Counted from the stretch's first letter, positions 6,607 through 15,147 are shown. The stretch is 64,000 nucleotides of DNA from JACVRX01 sp046726315 (GCA_046726315.1 JBKPAG010000017.1:101207-165206); one strand, 5' to 3'. Numbers and translations are program-made. Notes: generated by a model from the letters alone, not told the origin.

Positions 6607-7009
6607 CGTCGGCGAGCAGCTTCCCGCCCGGCGGTATCAGCTCACCAGAGCCGATCTGGTGCGCTACGCGGGAGCGTCGGGCGACACCAACCCGATCCAC
6701 TGGAGCGACCGGGTCGCTAGTGCCGCCGGCCTGCCCGGCGTGATCGCACACGGCATGTTGACGATGGCGCTTGCCGGACGACTCCTCACCGAATGGACCG
6801 GGGACACTGGCGCAATCATCGAGTACGGCGTCCGGTTCGCCCGGCCGGTGGTCGTGCCCGACGATGACACCGGGGTCACGCTGACCGTGTCCGGCGTCGT
6901 CACGGAGATACGAGACGACGGGCGGCTCGGCGTCGAACTGACCGCCATGGTCGGGGACGAGAAGGTGCTTACTCAGGCCCGCGCGATTGTGCGCGCCCCG
7001 AACGGATGA
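6590..7009 (+). CDS. MaoC family (R)-hydroxyacyl dehydratase, HadB-like catalytic subunit
   Basis: The 139-residue protein has the MaoC hot-dog domain with the catalytic dyad motif YAGASGDTNPIHW (Asp and His near residues 31-36), followed by GLPGVIAHGMLTMALAG, the standard hydratase motif 2 helix. It should form the active subunit with the upstream HadA-like protein. ATG at 6590 overlaps the upstream gene; an ATG at 6599 would shorten the overlap to eight bases. The stop overlaps the MFS start (ATGA), so translation is likely coupled along rpmG to murB. Confidence 0.88.
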   Translation: MTPMPDVGEQLPARRYQLTRADLVRYAGASGDTNPIHWSDRVASAAGLPGVIAHGMLTMALAGRLLTEWTGDTGAIIEYGVRFARPVVVPDDDTGVTLTVSGVVTEIRDDGRLGVELTAMVGDEKVLTQARAIVRAPNG

Positions 7010-8238
7010 CCGCAGCCAGCAGCAGCGACCAGACCACATCCGAGCGGGCCGCCCTGCTGCAGTCGCGCAACGCTACGGCAGCGACGTTCGCCCTCAACGG
7101 TCTCGTCTTGGGGTCGCTGATCAGCCGGATTCCGGCGATCCGAGACGTCCTTGAGCTCACCGCGAGCCAGCTCGGCGTCCTTCTCCTGGCGATGTCCGCT
7201 GGCTCCGTGCTCGCCCTTCCGTCAGCAGGAACAATAGTGGCGCGGTTCGGGCCCTCGCGAACGGTTCGGTCCGGGGCAATCCTCGCCTGCGCCGGCATCG
7301 TTGGCGCCGGATTCGGCGCCGGCACGCTCGCAAGCGTTCCAATGACCGCCCTCGGCCTGTTCGCGCTCGGCGCCGGGTCAGGCGTTTGGGACGTTGCGAT
7401 GAACGTCGAGGGGGCGGACGTCGAACGGCGGCTGGGCTGGACGATCATGCCCCGGTTCCATGCGGCCTGGAGCCTGGGCTCGGTGGGAGGTGCGGCCGCC
7501 GGCGCATTCGCGGCCGGGCACGCCGTGCCGCTCGCGGTGCAACTGTCGGCCACTGCGGTAATTGTGCTCGTGGGCGGGTTAGCGGCGGTGACGTACTTCA
7601 CACCCGTCGCGCCGTCGGCCCAGCGACACGACCGCGCGAACCGAAGGCGTGCGCTGGCGGCGTGGCGGGAGCCGCGGACGCTGCTGATCGGAGTGATGGT
7701 GTTGTCCGCCGCACTCGTCGAGGGGGCAGCCAACGACTGGCTTGCTCTCGCGCTCGTCGACGGATACGGCACCAGCCACACTGTCGCCGCCATCGGGTTC
7801 GGCGTCTTCGTCACTGCGATGACGGTCGGACGCCTCACCGGTACCTGGCTGCTCGATCGGTACGGCCGCGTGGTCGTCCTGCGGACGTGTATCGGCGTTG
7901 CCATCGCCGGGGTAGCTGTCTTCGTGCTGGGGTTCTCCCTGCCGCTTGCCCTGGTGGGCGCAGCCTGTTGGGGACTCGGTGCGTCGCTTGGATTCCCTGT
8001 CGGGATGAGCGCGGCCGCAGACGACGAGCGTTTCGCCGCGCCGCGGGTCAGCGTTGTCGCGTCGATCGGCTACCTGGCTTTTCTCGCCGGCCCTCCGCTG
8101 ATCGGGCTGGTCGCCGACTGGCTCGGCATCCTGCAAGCCCTTGCGGTCCTCATCGTGACGATGGTTCTGAGCCTGGCCGTCACCGGAGCCGCGCGGCCGT
8201 TACGCCCCACCTCCGCGCAGCCGACTAACCTGACCTGA
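7006..8238 (+). CDS. MFS transporter, YbjJ-like
   Basis: The predicted 410-residue protein has about 12 hydrophobic helices. The segment GAGSGVWDVAMNVEGADVER followed by MPRFHAAWSLGSVGGAA is characteristic of the YbjJ/FucP-like branch of the major facilitator superfamily. The central loop (about residues 200-220) is charged, dividing two six-helix halves. Substrate is unknown. ATG at 7006 overlaps the stop of the dehydratase gene by four bases, and murB starts two bases after its stop, so it is embedded in the same operon. Confidence 0.85.
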   Translation: MTAASSSDQTTSERAALLQSRNATAATFALNGLVLGSLISRIPAIRDVLELTASQLGVLLLAMSAGSVLALPSAGTIVARFGPSRTVRSGAILACAGIVGAGFGAGTLASVPMTALGLFALGAGSGVWDVAMNVEGADVERRLGWTIMPRFHAAWSLGSVGGAAAGAFAAGHAVPLAVQLSATAVIVLVGGLAAVTYFTPVAPSAQRHDRANRRRALAAWREPRTLLIGVMVLSAALVEGAANDWLALALVDGYGTSHTVAAIGFGVFVTAMTVGRLTGTWLLDRYGRVVVLRTCIGVAIAGVAVFVLGFSLPLALVGAACWGLGASLGFPVGMSAAADDERFAAPRVSVVASIGYLAFLAGPPLIGLVADWLGILQALAVLIVTMVLSLAVTGAARPLRPTSAQPTNLT

Positions 8239-8239
8239 C

Positions 8240-9307
8240 GTGACCCTTCTCCGGCAGCGGGTACGTCTCGCCGACCTGACGACGCTCCGGCTCGGCGGCC
8301 CGGCTGCTCGGTTCGTCAACGCCACGACGACCGACGAACTCGTCGACACCATCCGTGCCTGCGACGAACGCGGCGACCCGGTGCTCGTACTGTGCGGCGG
8401 GTCGAACCTCGTCGTCTCGGACGAGGGCTTCGATGGGACGGTCGTCCGGGTGGGTATCCGTGGTATCGAGCTCGACGCTTCCGGCTGTGGCCCGGACGAT
8501 CTCGCCGCGTGCGGCGGTGTCGTACTGACCGTTGCCGCTGGGGAGACGTGGGATGATCTGGTCGAGCTGGCCGGGTCGGAGGGCTGGACGGGCATCGAGG
8601 CGCTGTCTGGCATTCCGGGAGCCGTCGGTGCGACGCCGATACAGAATGTCGGCGCCTACGGGCAGGAAGTCGCTGAGACAGTCTGGGCCGTTCGGACTTA
8701 CGACCGCCTGACGGGAACCGTGCGTACGTTCGCGAACGCCGACTGCGGCTTCGGATACCGCACCAGCCGGTTTCGGGGCGACGACCGGTTCGTGGTGCTC
8801 ACGGTGAGTTACCAGCTTCGTCAAGGCGACGTGGCCGGCCCCGTGCGATACGCAGAACTCGCCGGTGCACTCGGGATCGGTGTGGGAGAGCGGGCTCCCG
8901 CCCGCGACGTGCGCGAGGCTGTCCTCCATGTTCGCCGTAGCAAGGGCATGGTGCTCGACGAGTCCGATCACGACACGTGGAGCGCCGGCTCGTTTTTCAC
9001 CAACCCGGTCGTCGCCGCCGCCCGGGCGGCCGAGCTGCCTCGTCAGGCGCCGCGCTGGCCGCTGTCTCACGGTTTCGTCAAGATCAGCGCCGCGTGGCTG
9101 ATCGAGCAGGCGGGGTTCTCGCGTGGATATCCCGGACCCGGCGGCCGAGTCGCGCTCTCCGGCAAGCACGCCCTTGCGCTCACCAACCGCGGCTCTGCTA
9201 CGACGGCCGACCTGCTGGCGTTGGCTCGTGACGTGCGCGACGGGGTGCGCGCGGCGTTCGGCGTGGAGCTGGTTCCCGAGCCGATCCTCGTCGGCTGCTC
9301 CTTGTGA
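8240..9307 (+). CDS. murB: UDP-N-acetylenolpyruvoylglucosamine reductase
   Basis: MurB reduces UDP-GlcNAc-enolpyruvate to UDP-MurNAc with NADPH in the cytoplasm, the second committed step of peptidoglycan synthesis. The 355-residue protein shows the FAD-binding LCGGGSNLVVSDEGFDG, the IPGAVGATPIQNVGAYGQEV phosphate/FAD loop, the catalytic Ser region GSFFTNPV and the C-terminal HALALTN. The length and insertion pattern suit the actinobacterial type I enzyme. GTG at 8240 follows the MFS stop by one base. The gene ends before the palindrome at 9341-9372, which separates it from the converging add gene. Confidence 0.95.
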   Translation: MTLLRQRVRLADLTTLRLGGPAARFVNATTTDELVDTIRACDERGDPVLVLCGGSNLVVSDEGFDGTVVRVGIRGIELDASGCGPDDLAACGGVVLTVAAGETWDDLVELAGSEGWTGIEALSGIPGAVGATPIQNVGAYGQEVAETVWAVRTYDRLTGTVRTFANADCGFGYRTSRFRGDDRFVVLTVSYQLRQGDVAGPVRYAELAGALGIGVGERAPARDVREAVLHVRRSKGMVLDESDHDTWSAGSFFTNPVVAAARAAELPRQAPRWPLSHGFVKISAAWLIEQAGFSRGYPGPGGRVALSGKHALALTNRGSATTADLLALARDVRDGVRAAFGVELVPEPILVGCSL

Positions 9308-9340
9308 CACCCCAGATTTGACCACGTTCACCCCTGCCTA

Positions 9341-9372
9341 TACATCACCAGGTCTGCATGCCTGGTGATGTA
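9341..9372. terminator. Perfect 12-bp inverted repeat between murB and add (likely bidirectional hairpin)
   Basis: Bases 9341-9352 and 9361-9372 are exact reverse complements with an 8-base loop. The hairpin lies 33 bases after murB and overlaps the stop codon of the converging add gene (9345-9347). No T-run follows on either strand, so Rho-independent termination is uncertain. A diverged copy of this element lies after tuf (28527-28562). Confidence 0.55.
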
Positions 9373-10424
9373 CCCACTCGCCTGGTGGTGGCCCCCGGCG
9401 CGTCCGCGAGCCAGGCGTCGATCCCTGCGAGTAAGCGGATCCGTTCCTCGGACGGCGCGGCGGAACCCTGCACCGACCAGCGGGCAAGATCGGCGAGCTC
9501 GTCGTCCGTGCAGCCGTGCACCGACCGGGCGATCTCGTACTGGTCGAGCAACCGAGAACCGAACAGCAGCGGGTCGTCGGCGCCCAGGGCAACCCGCGCG
9601 CCGGCGTCGACCAGCGGTCGCAAGGGCACGGCGGACAGCTCGGGATAGATGCCCAGCGCAATGTTCGACGCTGGGCACACCTCCAGCGTTACGCCGGTGT
9701 CGATGATCCGCCGAAGCAGGTCGTGATCTTCGCCAGCGCGGATGCCGTGGCCGAGCCGCGTCGCTCCCAGGTGGTCAAGACACGCCCGGACACTGTCCGG
9801 GCCGCGTAGCTCGCCGCCATGCGGCACGGACAACAGCCCGGCCCCAGCGGCGATCCGAAACGCCGGCGCAAAGGCATGCACATCGCCGCGGCGTTCGTCG
9901 TTGGATAGCCCGAAGCCGACAACGCCGCGGCCCGCGTATTGCGCGGCGAGACGCGCGAGCGTCCGCGCATCGAGCGGGTGCCGGGTTCGATTGCCGGCGA
10001 CGACGACCGCCATGCCAACGTCGGTCGCCTCCGACGCCGACCGCGCCGCATCCAATACCAGGTCGATGAACGCCGTGAGACCGCCGAAGCGCGGGCCGTA
10101 TCCGGACGGGTCGACCTGGATCTCGAGCCAGCCGGATCCCTCGGCCGCCTCGTCCTGAGCCGCCTCGAGCAGTAGGCGGCGCACGTCTGCCTCCGACCGC
10201 AGCACTGATCGGGCGATGTCATAGAGGCGTTGGAACCGGAACCAGCCCTTCTCGTCGGTGGCCGACAGCCGGGGCGGCCAGTCCTCCACCAGGGCGTCGG
10301 GCAGCCGAATCCCGTGTTGCGCAGCGAGCTCGATCAGGGTCGCGTGCCGCATCGACCCGGTGAAATGCAGGTGCAAGTGCGCCTTTGGCAGCAGCCGAAG
10401 ATCCCGCGCCGACCCAGCCGTCAT
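9345..10424 (-). CDS. add: Adenosine deaminase
   Basis: The predicted 359-residue enzyme converts adenosine to inosine in purine salvage. The zinc-binding HLHLH (residues 16-20), the substrate loop SVPHGGELRGPDSV, the LGHGIRAG strand and the late ALGADDPLLFGS motif (Asp pair retained, normally NTDDP) are in family order. A longer frame begins with TTG at 10427, but ATG 10422-10424 overlaps the aspartate aminotransferase stop as TGATG and is preferred. A related aminodeoxyfutalosine deaminase role cannot be fully excluded. It is co-transcribed behind the aminotransferase and converges with murB. Confidence 0.88.
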   Translation of the reverse strand: MTAGSARDLRLLPKAHLHLHFTGSMRHATLIELAAQHGIRLPDALVEDWPPRLSATDEKGWFRFQRLYDIARSVLRSEADVRRLLLEAAQDEAAEGSGWLEIQVDPSGYGPRFGGLTAFIDLVLDAARSASEATDVGMAVVVAGNRTRHPLDARTLARLAAQYAGRGVVGFGLSNDERRGDVHAFAPAFRIAAGAGLLSVPHGGELRGPDSVRACLDHLGATRLGHGIRAGEDHDLLRRIIDTGVTLEVCPASNIALGIYPELSAVPLRPLVDAGARVALGADDPLLFGSRLLDQYEIARSVHGCTDDELADLARWSVQGSAAPSEERIRLLAGIDAWLADAPGATTRRVGTSPGMQTW

Positions 10425-11656
10425 CAACCCAAGAGCCGTTGGATCCGGCTTACGCCCTCCACGAGGTCGTCGTCGCCGAGGGCATACGACAGCCGTAGGT
10501 AGCCACTGGGCCCAAATGCCTCACCAGGCACCACCGCGACCTCGACTTCGTCCAGGATCAGCGCGGCGAGCTCCGCACTCGTCGTCGGAGTCCGGCCGGC
10601 GATCTCGCGACCGAGAACCCCGTGCACAGACGGGTAGACATAGAACGCGCCCAGCGGCTCCGGACACACCACGCCGTCGATCGCCCCGAGCATCGACACC
10701 ATCGTCCGCCGTCGCCTGTCGAAGGCGTCCCGCATGATGGCGACCGCCGCCAGGTCTCCTGTCACTGCCGCGAGTGCCGCCCGTTGGGACACGTTCGCGA
10801 CATTGGACGTCGCGTGCGACTGAAGGTCAGCGGCAGCCTTGACGACATCCGGCGGACCGACCATCCAGCCGACCCGCCAGCCCGTCATCGCATAAGTCTT
10901 GGCGACCCCGTTGACGACCACGCACGTCTCGGCTAGTCCGGGCACCTCCACCGGCATGGAAGGGGCTTCGGCGTCGCCATAGGTGAGGTGCTCGTAGATT
11001 TCGTCGGTGAGGACCCACAGCCCCTGGTCGAGTGCCCACCGGCCGATCTCGGCGACCTCGACGCGGCTGTACACGGCGCCGGTCGGGTTCGACGGTGAGC
11101 AGAACAGCACCGCCTTCGTTCGGTCCGTGCGTGCCGCCTCGAGCTGGTCGGGGCTTACCCGGTAACCGGCCGACTCATCAGCCAGCACCTCTACCGGAAT
11201 GCCGCCGGCCAGCCGGATCGCCTCGGGATAGGTCGTCCAGTACGGAGTCGGTAGGAGAACCTCGTCCCCGGGATCGAGCATCGTCGCGAATGCTTCGTAG
11301 ACCGCCTGCTTGCCGCCGTTGGTCACGAGCACGTTCGCGGCGCCAACCTGGTATCCGGAATCCCGTGCGGTCTTGGCTGCGATCGCCTCCCTGAGTTCAG
11401 GTAGGCCGCCGGCGGGGGTGTACCGGTGGTTGCGCGGGTCACGACAAGCGTCGATCGCGGCTTCGACGATGTAGTCGGGGGTCGGGAAGTCCGGTTCCCC
11501 TGCCGCAAAGCCGATGACCGGCCGCCCGGCCGCCTTGAGCGCCTTCGCCTTGGCGTCGACAGCCAGGGTCGCCGACTCCGTTATCGAGGCGATGCGGGTG
11601 GAGATACGGGGGCGGCCGGCGTTGGACCTGACACCCGCGGACGAAGAAGTCGTCAT
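10424..11656 (-). CDS. aspC: Aspartate aminotransferase (class I PLP aminotransferase)
   Basis: The 410-residue PLP enzyme of fold type I transfers the amino group between aspartate and 2-oxoglutarate. Visible are FAAGEPDFPTP (residues 50-60), TNGGKQAVY, CSPSNPTGAVY with the Asn that contacts PLP, LTDEIYEHL with Asp218, the Schiff-base lysine K253 in GVAKTYAMTGWRVGW, and the C-terminal YLRLSYA Arg. It belongs to the Ib subgroup (prephenate/arogenate use possible). ATG 11654-11656 is the only sensible start. It is head-to-head with tRNA-Trp/secE and overlaps add by one base. Confidence 0.9.
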   Translation of the reverse strand: MTTSSSAGVRSNAGRPRISTRIASITESATLAVDAKAKALKAAGRPVIGFAAGEPDFPTPDYIVEAAIDACRDPRNHRYTPAGGLPELREAIAAKTARDSGYQVGAANVLVTNGGKQAVYEAFATMLDPGDEVLLPTPYWTTYPEAIRLAGGIPVEVLADESAGYRVSPDQLEAARTDRTKAVLFCSPSNPTGAVYSRVEVAEIGRWALDQGLWVLTDEIYEHLTYGDAEAPSMPVEVPGLAETCVVVNGVAKTYAMTGWRVGWMVGPPDVVKAAADLQSHATSNVANVSQRAALAAVTGDLAAVAIMRDAFDRRRRTMVSMLGAIDGVVCPEPLGAFYVYPSVHGVLGREIAGRTPTTSAELAALILDEVEVAVVPGEAFGPSGYLRLSYALGDDDLVEGVSRIQRLLG

Positions 11657-11698
11657 GTGCCCATCCTGGCATCACAGCGAACGTCTGCGACGCCGCGG

Positions 11699-11729
11699 TT
11701 CGACCCCCGGCGCGCGCTACCCGTACACT
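11699..11729 (+). promoter_or_regulatory. Candidate promoter of tRNA-Trp / secE-nusG
   Basis: A TTCGAC (-35, 11699-11704) and TACACT (-10, 11724-11729) pair separated by 19 bases lies about 75 bases before tRNA-Trp and diverges from the aminotransferase gene. The match is moderate and the spacing slightly long. Confidence 0.4.
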
Positions 11730-11804
11730 CGACTGTCTGGTGGTCCAACCACCCCTGCCGAAGCGTGCCCGCGAGCGCGACCGGTCGGGTTCGGTGACCA
11801 CCGG

Positions 11805-11877
11805 AGGGCAGTAGCTCAACTGGAAGAGCACCGGTCTCCAAAACCGGCGGTTGGGGGTTCAAGTCCCTCCTGCCCTG
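11805..11877 (+). tRNA. tRNA-Trp (anticodon CCA)
   Basis: The acceptor AGGGCAG (11805-11811) pairs with CTGCCCT (11870-11876), discriminator G. The anticodon loop CTCCAAA within CCGGT/ACCGG gives CCA, and the T-arm carries GGTTCAAGTCC. tRNA-Trp immediately before secE is conserved across actinobacteria. Confidence 0.96.
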
Positions 11878-11936
11878 CCCCTGCCCCGTGATCCACTGAC
11901 CGCCGCCCCACGGAGCGGCCGACAACGAGGTATGAC

Positions 11937-12197
11937 GTGACCGAGACGCGTGGCCAGACCGCCACCCCTGAGCGCGGGCGGCCGCAGCAACGTGGAGGCC
12001 TGGCCCGGCTGCGCCCATCGCGCATCGCACTGTTCCTCCGCCAGGTCGTCGCCGAGCTGCGAAAAGTGGTCTACCCGACCCGGCAACAGCTGGTGACCTA
12101 CACCATCGTCGTACTGGTGTTCGTCTCGATCATGATCACCATCGTGTCCGTCCTGGACCTGGCCTTCGGCTGGGCCGTGTTTCGCATCTTCGGCTGA
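11937..12197 (+). CDS. secE: Preprotein translocase subunit SecE
   Basis: The 86-residue protein has a charged N-terminus, the conserved amphipathic cytoplasmic helix (FLRQVVAELRKVVYPTRQQL, residues about 36-55) and one transmembrane helix (about 58-80). It stabilises the SecYEG channel in the cytoplasmic membrane. GTG at 11937 is chosen; an ATG five bases upstream is out of frame. It lies 59 bases after tRNA-Trp and 42 before nusG. Confidence 0.95.
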   Translation: MTETRGQTATPERGRPQQRGGLARLRPSRIALFLRQVVAELRKVVYPTRQQLVTYTIVVLVFVSIMITIVSVLDLAFGWAVFRIFG

Positions 12198-12239
12198 GGC
12201 CGTGTCATCGTCGTCGTCCATGGAGGAAGAAGAACCATC

Positions 12240-13013
12240 GTGACCGAGCAGCAATCGCCCGAGACTTCCCCGCAGGCGGTCCTCCCTCCGCAGGAGACCG
12301 ACGGCCCCGCGGATCAGGTGCTCGACGCCGCCCAAGAGGCGTCGGACGCTCCGGGGACGGTGCTGACCGACGAGGCCGCGGACCAGTCTGCGGGCGAGAT
12401 TGTCACGGCGGAGCCCGAGGACGAGGACCCGCTCGCGGAATTCCGCCGCGCGCTGCGGTCCAAGCCAGGCGGCTGGTTCGTCGTGCAGACATACTCCGGC
12501 ATGGAGAACAGGGTCCGCGCCAACCTGGAGAGCCGCATCGGCAGCCTCAACATGGAGGACTACATCTTCGAAGTGGTCGTCCCTACCGAGGAGGTCGCCG
12601 AGATCAAAAACGGCCAACGCCGGCTGGTCAAGCGCAACCGCTTTCCCGGCTACGTGCTCGTCCGGATGGACATGACCGACGAGTCGTGGGCGACCGTGCG
12701 TCACACGCCGGCCGTGACCGGGTTTGTCGGCCACGCCCACCAGCCCCTGCCACTGACCCTCGGCGAGGTGGAACGGTGGCTCGCACCCGACGTGGGGGAG
12801 CGGACGAAGGCGGCCGACCAGCGCCAGCAACAGGTGGAGGTCATCGACTTCCAGGTCGGCGACTCGGTCATGGTCGTGGATGGCCCCTTCGCAACGCTGC
12901 ACGCGACCATCAACGAGATCAATGCCGACTCGCAGAAGATCAAGGGTCTGGTCGAAATCTTCGGCCGGGAGACCCCGGTCGAGCTCTCGTTCGGCCAAAT
13001 CCAGAAGCTCTAG
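12240..13013 (+). CDS. nusG: Transcription termination/antitermination protein NusG
   Basis: NusG binds RNA polymerase beside the clamp and links it to Rho or ribosomal S10. The 257-residue protein has an acidic, disordered-looking N-terminal extension (about residues 1-75) typical of actinobacteria. The NGN domain follows (GGWFVVQTYSGMENRV to FPGYVLVRM, about 78-150), and then the KOW domain (FQVGDSVMVVDGPFATLHATI, about 203-222). GTG at 12240 follows a GGAGGAAGAA purine run. It is 29 bases before rplK. Confidence 0.96.
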   Translation: MTEQQSPETSPQAVLPPQETDGPADQVLDAAQEASDAPGTVLTDEAADQSAGEIVTAEPEDEDPLAEFRRALRSKPGGWFVVQTYSGMENRVRANLESRIGSLNMEDYIFEVVVPTEEVAEIKNGQRRLVKRNRFPGYVLVRMDMTDESWATVRHTPAVTGFVGHAHQPLPLTLGEVERWLAPDVGERTKAADQRQQQVEVIDFQVGDSVMVVDGPFATLHATINEINADSQKIKGLVEIFGRETPVELSFGQIQKL

Positions 13014-13042
13014 GTCGAGCCGAAGACAAGGACCCCGAAGCA

Positions 13043-13477
13043 ATGCCTCCCAAGAAGAAGAAGATCGCAGGTGTGGTCAAGCTGCAGATCCAGGCCGGTC
13101 AAGCCACGCCCGCACCGCCGGTAGGACCTGCGCTCGGCCAGCATGGTGTCAACATCATGGAATTCTGTCGGGCCTACAACGCCGCGACCGAATCCCAGCG
13201 CGGCAACGTGGTCCCGGTCGAGATCACGGTCTACGAGGATCGCTCCTTCACCTTCGTGACCAAGACCCCGCCGGCGGCCAAGCTCATCCTGAAGGCCGCG
13301 GGTATCGACAAGGGCTCCGGCGAGTCGCACAAGGTCAAGGTGGCTACCATCACCCGCGAACAGGTCCGGAACATCGCGGAGCAGAAGATGCCGGATCTCA
13401 ACGCCAACGATCTCGACGCCGCCGAGAAGATCATCGCTGGCACCGCTCGCCAGATGGGTGTCACGATCGAGAACTGA
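13043..13477 (+). CDS. rplK: 50S ribosomal protein L11
   Basis: The predicted 144-residue L11 sits at the GTPase-associated centre on 23S rRNA. The N-terminal domain has KLQIQAGQATPAPPVGPALG, with the proline-rich hinge important for thiostrepton binding and RelA activation, and the RNA-binding C-terminal domain ends AEKIIAGTARQMGV. ATG 13043 gives the standard MPPKKKKIAG start. rplA follows after 76 bases. Confidence 0.97.
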   Translation: MPPKKKKIAGVVKLQIQAGQATPAPPVGPALGQHGVNIMEFCRAYNAATESQRGNVVPVEITVYEDRSFTFVTKTPPAAKLILKAAGIDKGSGESHKVKVATITREQVRNIAEQKMPDLNANDLDAAEKIIAGTARQMGVTIEN

Positions 13478-13553
13478 TCTGTCGCACCACAGTGGGAGGG
13501 CCGTGCGCTCGGCCCGTGACCACGACTCCGCTTCGACTCACCAGGAGCAGCAC

Positions 13554-14270
13554 ATGAAGCGCAGCAAGGCCTATCGGGCTGCCGCGGCGGTGATCGACCG
13601 AGAACGGCTCTACTCGCCGCTCGAAGCCGTCCGTCTTGCCAAGCAGACCAGCAGCACGAAGTACGACGCAACGATCGACGTCGCCCTGCGCCTCGGCGTC
13701 GACCCTCGCAAGGCCGACCAGATGGTTCGCGGCACCGTCAATCTTCCGAACGGCACCGGGAAGACCGCCCGGGTCCTGGTTTTCGCCGCCGGCCCAAAAG
13801 CTGACGAGGCGCGCTCGGCCGGCGCTGACGTCATCGGGGCCGACGAGTTGATCGAGGAGGTCCAAGGCGGGCGGCTCGACTTCGACGCCGTCGTCGCAAC
13901 CCCGGACCTCATGGGCAAGGTCGGTCGGCTGGGCCGGATCCTTGGCCCGCGCGGGCTGATGCCCAACCCGAAGACCGGGACGGTGACGATGGACGTTGCC
14001 AAGGCAGTCTCCGACATCAAAGGCGGCAAGATCGAGTTCCGGGTCGACCGGCACGCGAACCTGCACTTCGTGATCGGCAAGGTGTCGTTCTCCGACCAGG
14101 CGCTGACCGAGAACTACGCGGCGGCTATGGACGAAGTGATTCGCCTCAAGCCATCGGCGGCCAAGGGTCGCTACGTGAAGAAGGCGACCCTATCCACCAG
14201 CATGGGCCCCGGGATTCCGCTCGACCCGGCCAAGACCAAGGTCAGCGGCGAGGAGCTGGCCAGCGCCTGA
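13554..14270 (+). CDS. rplA: 50S ribosomal protein L1
   Basis: The 238-residue L1 binds the mobile stalk on 23S rRNA and in many bacteria represses its own L11-L1 operon by binding a leader mimic. Family motifs NLPNGTGK, the central GILGPRGLMPNPKTGTV-like hinge (RILGPRGLMPNPKTG) and FRVDRHANLHFVIGK are present. The ATG at 13554 follows CAGGAGCAG. A 9-bp stem hairpin (14276-14304) follows its stop. Confidence 0.97.
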   Translation: MKRSKAYRAAAAVIDRERLYSPLEAVRLAKQTSSTKYDATIDVALRLGVDPRKADQMVRGTVNLPNGTGKTARVLVFAAGPKADEARSAGADVIGADELIEEVQGGRLDFDAVVATPDLMGKVGRLGRILGPRGLMPNPKTGTVTMDVAKAVSDIKGGKIEFRVDRHANLHFVIGKVSFSDQALTENYAAAMDEVIRLKPSAAKGRYVKKATLSTSMGPGIPLDPAKTKVSGEELASA

Positions 14271-14275
14271 TCCCT

Positions 14276-14304
14276 TCAAGATCGACTTGTTCGCGCGATC
14301 TTGA
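14276..14304 (+). terminator. Hairpin after rplA
   Basis: TCAAGATCG (14276-14284) pairs perfectly with CGATCTTGA (14296-14304) around an 11-base loop, 5 bases after the rplA stop. There is no strong T-run, so it may be a weak terminator or an mRNA processing/stability element separating rplKA from rplJL. Confidence 0.5.
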
Positions 14305-14397
14305 GGCAGGTATATCGGAGGAACGCTTTACCTGTCTCACGGTCGACTCACTGCGGCGGCAAACAGGCGGCGATTTGGCCGGGCGGGCGTGCGCCGC

Positions 14398-14545
14398 GTA
14401 CCCTTGCTCCCGCCAAAGACCGCCGGTCTCGTGATCCTTGATCGCGACGAAGGCCCCGCAAATGCGGGCGGCCCGCGCAGGCGCGACGACTACCGCGGTG
14501 CTGCCGCGGCCAGCGCCCCGTGCCCGCGCCGGGGCGTTTTGCATT
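14398..14545 (+). promoter_or_regulatory. L10-type ribosomal leader with attenuator hairpin
   Basis: The 316-base gap before rplJ contains the segments typical of actinobacterial L10 leaders: CCGCCAAAGACCGCCGG (from about 14410), then GACGAAGGCCCCGC and GCGGGCGGCCCGCGCAGG. These can form the kink-turn-bearing structure bound by the L10(L12)4 complex. It ends in a hairpin CGCCCCG (14514-14520) / CGGGGCG (14530-14536) followed by TTTT, a credible attenuator. Autoregulation by L10-L12 is known for this leader class; its operation here is inferred. Confidence 0.75.
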
Positions 14546-14586
14546 GACCGGACAGGGCCGGCGAACAATCGGAGCAAGGGAGTGCC

Positions 14587-15147
14587 ATGGCAAGGTCCGA
14601 CAAGTCGGCCGCCGTCGCCGAGCTCGCCGAGGAGCTTCGCGGTTCGACCGCCGTCGTGCTGACGGAGTACCGCGGCCTGTCCGTCCGGCAGCTGACGGAG
14701 CTCCGCCGGACGCTCGGTGGTAGCGCGTCGTACGCCGTGGTGAAGAACACTCTCACCAAGATCGCGGCCAAGGAGGCGGGCATCGAGGGGATCGACGAGC
14801 ACCTGGTCGGTCCGTCGGCGATCGCTTTCGTCAAGGGCGACCCGGTGGATGCCGCGAAGGGGCTGCGGGACTTCGCCAGGCTGCACCCGGTCCTGGTGAT
14901 CAAGGTCGGCGTGCTGGAGGGCAAACTGCTCTCGGCAGACGAGATTCGCCGGCTGGCCGACCTCGAGTCGCGCGAGGTTCTGCTCGCGAAGATGGCCGGT
15001 GCCATGAAGGCGTCGCTGATGAACGCCGTGTTGCTTTTCAATGCCCCGCTGTCCACGACCGCCCGCCTGGTCGAGGCACTTCGTCAGAAGGTCGAGGCCG
15101 AAGTGGCTCCGACGAGCCAGCCCGACAACGTCCAGCCCGTGGGCTGA
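14587..15147 (+). CDS. rplJ: 50S ribosomal protein L10
   Basis: L10 anchors the L7/L12 stalk dimers to the ribosome next to L11 and, with L12, represses its own mRNA. The 186-residue protein has the conserved RNA-binding region (GSTAVVLTEYRGLSVRQLTELR, then YAVVKNTL) and a C-terminal helix (STTARLVEALRQKVEAE) that binds L12. ATG 14587 is preceded by GGAGCAAGGGAG. It sits 46 bases before rplL. Confidence 0.96.
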   Translation: MARSDKSAAVAELAEELRGSTAVVLTEYRGLSVRQLTELRRTLGGSASYAVVKNTLTKIAAKEAGIEGIDEHLVGPSAIAFVKGDPVDAAKGLRDFARLHPVLVIKVGVLEGKLLSADEIRRLADLESREVLLAKMAGAMKASLMNAVLLFNAPLSTTARLVEALRQKVEAEVAPTSQPDNVQPVG

